Assembly (NCBI RefSeq): GCF_024704365.1
Contig: NZ_JAJDFY010000001.1
Location: 1,841,001-1,905,000, forward strand
Direction of reading: 5' to 3'
Source: Thermomonas sp. S9
Lineage (GTDB): Bacteria; Pseudomonadota; Gammaproteobacteria; Xanthomonadales; Xanthomonadaceae
DNA length: 64,000 bases
The position numbers and the translations under genes were made by a program. Under the pieces are notes generated by a model. The model made no database searches. It saw only the letters and a program-made list of their open reading frames with translations, and was not told the origin of the DNA. Below, piece by piece: positions 62,044-64,000 of the stretch (the first letter of the stretch is position 1; every line of letters begins with the position of its first letter).

Positions 62044-62353
62044 ATGCCACCTCATCGTTGTCCCCGGATGCGGTCGATCCTACGCCTTGTCCGACCTGTG
62101 CGAATGGCGCCCGCGCCCACATTCGCGTAGGATTCAGCTTGACAAACACGCGCCCCGCGTGCAGGCCAGCCCCGGTGCCGCCTGCCCGCACTCTTCCGCG
62201 CTTGCGCGCCACGGTCGCCCCGTCTTGCGACCACCCCTGCACTCCCGCTCCTCTCTCCCGCTTCCCCGGCCGGCATCCCGGCCATCGCGATACCGCCGGG
62301 CACGCGCCCGACGACCCACCCGGCACCCACGCGTGCCCGCCACAGGAGGCTCC
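62044..62353. other. Divergent intergenic region
   Basis: 310 bases between divergent genes. A TTGACA box occurs at 62139-62144 on the + strand, but no matching -10 lies 16-18 bases downstream. Apart from C-rich low-complexity sequence (62221-62290) I see nothing definite. Confidence 0.4.
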
Positions 62354-62623
62354 ATGCCGCGTACCAAGCCCACCCCGCCGCCGGAACCGGCGACCGGCAA
62401 GCGCACCAGTCCACTGTTCCAGGCCCGCAAGCCGGCGGAGCGCAATGCCACGCTGACCCGCGAACGGATCGCCGAGCACATGGACGCCTTCCGCAAGGCC
62501 GGCGGCACCATCGAGGTCCTCGGCACCACCCGCGCGCTGCAGCGCATCGGCCTGCCCGAGGACGCCGCGCCCAGCGCGCCACCGGCAGCGCCCGCAGGCC
62601 GCACCCGCAAACCTTCCCGCTGA
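62354..62623 (+). CDS. Small basic conserved hypothetical protein (89 aa)
   Basis: 89-residue, Pro/Ala/Arg-rich protein with one conserved-looking block, TRERIAEHMDAFRKAGGTIE, followed by VLGTTRALQRIGLPED. The ends are probably disordered. The start has a perfect ribosome site, AGGAGG, four bases upstream, which makes expression likely. No function is apparent. The next small gene starts 15 bases downstream, so they probably form a unit. Confidence 0.75.
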   Translation: MPRTKPTPPPEPATGKRTSPLFQARKPAERNATLTRERIAEHMDAFRKAGGTIEVLGTTRALQRIGLPEDAAPSAPPAAPAGRTRKPSR

Positions 62624-62638
62624 CCCCAGGAGCCGCCC

Positions 62639-62845
62639 TTGCCCAAGCCCAACTACGCATTCGAAAAGCGCCAGCGCGAACTGGCGAAGAAGAAGAAACA
62701 GGACGAAAAGGACGCCCGCAAGCGCGAAGCGCGTGCCGCGGCTTCGCCCGACACGGCGACCGATACCGCAGAGACCGGCGCCTCCCTGCCCGACGGGCCT
62801 TCCGCACCCGGCCCGCGCGTGCATCTGCGCAAGCCGGACATCTGA
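62639..62845 (+). CDS. Small Lys-rich protein (FEKRQRELAKKKKQ family)
   Basis: 68-residue protein starting with TTG: MPKPNYAFEKRQRELAKKKK then QDEKDARKRE, a highly charged helix, followed by a disordered acidic and Pro-rich tail. The N-terminal block is a widely conserved small-protein signature in Pseudomonas and Xanthomonas relatives with no known role. AGGAG lies 7 bases before the TTG. It probably shares a transcript with the preceding small gene. Confidence 0.75.
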   Translation: MPKPNYAFEKRQRELAKKKKQDEKDARKREARAAASPDTATDTAETGASLPDGPSAPGPRVHLRKPDI

Positions 62846-62887
62846 TTCGCAGGGCATCTGGCCCGCAGGCCGGCGCACAGGCGAACG

Positions 62888-63440
62888 TCAGCGCGCCTGG
62901 CGGAACAGGGCCGCCGCCAGCGCCCAGGGCAGTGCGAAACAGGCGGTCAGCACCACCTCGACCGGCGCGAACCGCCCCATGCCCATCGCAATGCCCGCCG
63001 CCGCCAGCTGGATCAGCGCGGTCGCCGCCATGGCCCGGGCCAGGCCCGGTGCACGCAGCCGCGCCCACGCGCTGCCCAGCACCGCCACCGCGAGCACCGC
63101 GACGAACAAGGCATTGGCGGGATCACCCGCACGCCCGAGCATGCCCACCGCGAGGTTCACCCACGCCGTCAGCAGCGCGGTGGCGACCGCCAGCGCGAAG
63201 CCGGCGCGATACGCCAGCGCGCGGCCCCGGCGCAGGCCCAGTTCCAGTGCGCCGCAGGCCGCCGCCAGCAGCACGCCCATCGCCACGAAGTCCAGCGCCG
63301 TCCATGCCACCCCGGCCTGCGGGTAGAACCGCATCGCCAGCGCCGGCAGCAACAGCACCCCCCGCCGCCCCGGCCCACAGCCACGGATGCAGGCCAATCC
63401 CGCCTCGCCCGCCAAAGCCCTGCAGCGTCGATCCCCGCAT
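62888..63440 (-). CDS. Hypothetical integral membrane protein (frameshifted near 5' end)
   Basis: About 183 residues with roughly five helices and few charged residues: GVLLLPALAMRFYPQAGVAW, TALDFVAMGVLLAAACGALEL, then AGFALAVATALLTAWVNLAVG. The start ATG at 63440 gives MRGSTLQGFGGRGGIGLHPW then LWAGAAG; an extra G in the six-G run 63358-63363 (minus strand) separates it from the remainder, and removing it joins AAG to VLLLPALA. The family is not known to me; its role may be as a small membrane protein of unknown function. Confidence 0.68.
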
Positions 63441-63571
63441 CACCCACCCCTTGCGCGCACCATGCGCGATCCGGCCGCCACATTAACGCGTCTCCGGCCG
63501 CCCCGCGCGTGACCTTCGCCACGCGCTTCCCGCGACCGTGCGGAGCAAGGTGCGGCTTGTTGCACCCACGG

Positions 63572-64000
63572 ATGCCGATGATGACCCGCGTGCTGATTGC
63601 GCTTGCACTGTCGATGCTGCTGTCCACCGCAGGCCGCGCTGCGGAGCGCTCACCCGTCGGAATGACGTCCATCGCCATCACCGATGCCAGCCGCACCGAT
63701 CCCGTCGCCGGCGGCCCGCGCCGCTGGCGCGTCGATCTCTACTACCCCGCGATCGCCGGCACCGGCTGGCGGCGCGCCTACGCCGACGATCCTGCCCTGC
63801 TCGCACGGATGGTGGAGACCGGGTATTACGACATCCCGGCCGAGGACATCCATGCATGGGCGACGCGTCCCGCGCCGGCCCGTCGTGATGCCCGCGCCGT
63901 CGAAGCCGCGCTGCCGCTGGTGACGCTGTCACCGGGCTCCGGCGTGGCGGCCTTCCACTATGCGGAACTGGCCAGCGCGATCGCCCGCCGCGGATATGCC
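63572..64000 (+). CDS. PAF-acetylhydrolase / dienelactone-hydrolase-like exported protein, 3' end outside window
   Basis: The frame is open from an ATG at 63572 to the end of the window (143 codons). It begins with a signal peptide (MTRVLIALALSMLLSTAGRAA) and continues VGMTSIAITDASRTDP, RRWRVDLYYPA and LPLVTLSPGSGVAAFHYAEL. This pattern matches the start of COG4188 alpha/beta hydrolases, where the early beta strand and oxyanion region precede the nucleophile elbow, which lies beyond the window. ATGs at 63578 and 63581 are alternative starts. Confidence 0.7.
   Translation, partial: MPMMTRVLIALALSMLLSTAGRAAERSPVGMTSIAITDASRTDPVAGGPRRWRVDLYYPAIAGTGWRRAYADDPALLARMVETGYYDIPAEDIHAWATRPAPARRDARAVEAALPLVTLSPGSGVAAFHYAELASAIARRGYA

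Overview
This is a high-GC (clearly above 65%) stretch of a gammaproteobacterial chromosome. The proteins and gene order (cyoABCD-SURF1-RegB/RegA beside sdhCDAB, mutS next to an initiator tRNA, a 14-gene nuo operon, TrhO with a YhiN-type flavoprotein, several exported metallopeptidases) fit the Xanthomonadaceae/Lysobacteraceae (Lysobacter, Luteimonas, Thermomonas and relatives). That placement rests on recognised families, not on a search. Most of the window is core aerobic metabolism; I see no prophage, insertion sequence, integron, CRISPR array or classical defence island.

Layout. 1-6600 (+): bo3-type quinol oxidase cyoABCD (cyoA cut by the window edge), SURF1, and a redox-sensing RegB/RegA-type two-component pair. 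6674-10084 (-): succinate dehydrogenase sdhCDAB. 10314-18056 (+): YgfZ, a large membrane c-di-GMP protein (SBP sensor, three PAS, degenerate GGDEF, intact EAL), then a COG3573 FAD dehydrogenase followed by a ThDP enzyme. 18057-18404 is an intergenic region rich in hairpins and REP-like units. 18405-19404 (-): HutD and a ComEA-like HhH protein. 19639-23996 (+): M20 peptidase, mutS, initiator tRNA-Met with a good promoter and terminator. 24197-38990 (-): nuoA-N. 39313-42417 (+): DEAD-box helicase and a YhiN-family flavoprotein. 42427-43332 (-): tiny membrane protein plus trhO. 43411-46455: second YhiN-like flavoprotein (+) convergent with an M1 aminopeptidase (-). 46662-50940: repeat-rich exported protein, DksA-type zinc-finger protein (-), and a BlaI/BlaR1-like pair behind an AT-rich double operator. 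50958-57610: truncated DUF2189 remnant, exported peroxiredoxin, DUF2892, M13 and DUF885 metallopeptidases, M14-like enzyme, small Cys-ended protein. 57709-64000: cytochrome b561, flavoprotein reductase, acyltransferase, methyltransferase, small proteins and a PAF-acetylhydrolase-like gene cut by the window end.

How the genes work together. SdhABCD and NuoA-N feed electrons into ubiquinone, CyoABCD oxidises ubiquinol, and the RegB-like kinase carries the GGxxNPF motif linked to quinone sensing in that family, so roughly half of the window is one respiratory module with its probable regulator alongside.

A dominant technical feature: about twenty reading frames, including nuoA, nuoG and the DEAD-box helicase, are broken by single-base gains or losses, mostly in G/C runs, and each is restored by adding or removing one base. 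mutS itself is intact. I read these as residual sequencing or assembly errors and annotate the affected genes as full-length CDSs with the shift marked. The most interesting biology is the BlaI/BlaR1-like pair with tandem dyads and a non-penicillin-binding sensor region, the Gln/Arg-rich exported repeat protein, and the FAD-dehydrogenase/ThDP-enzyme pair of unknown pathway.
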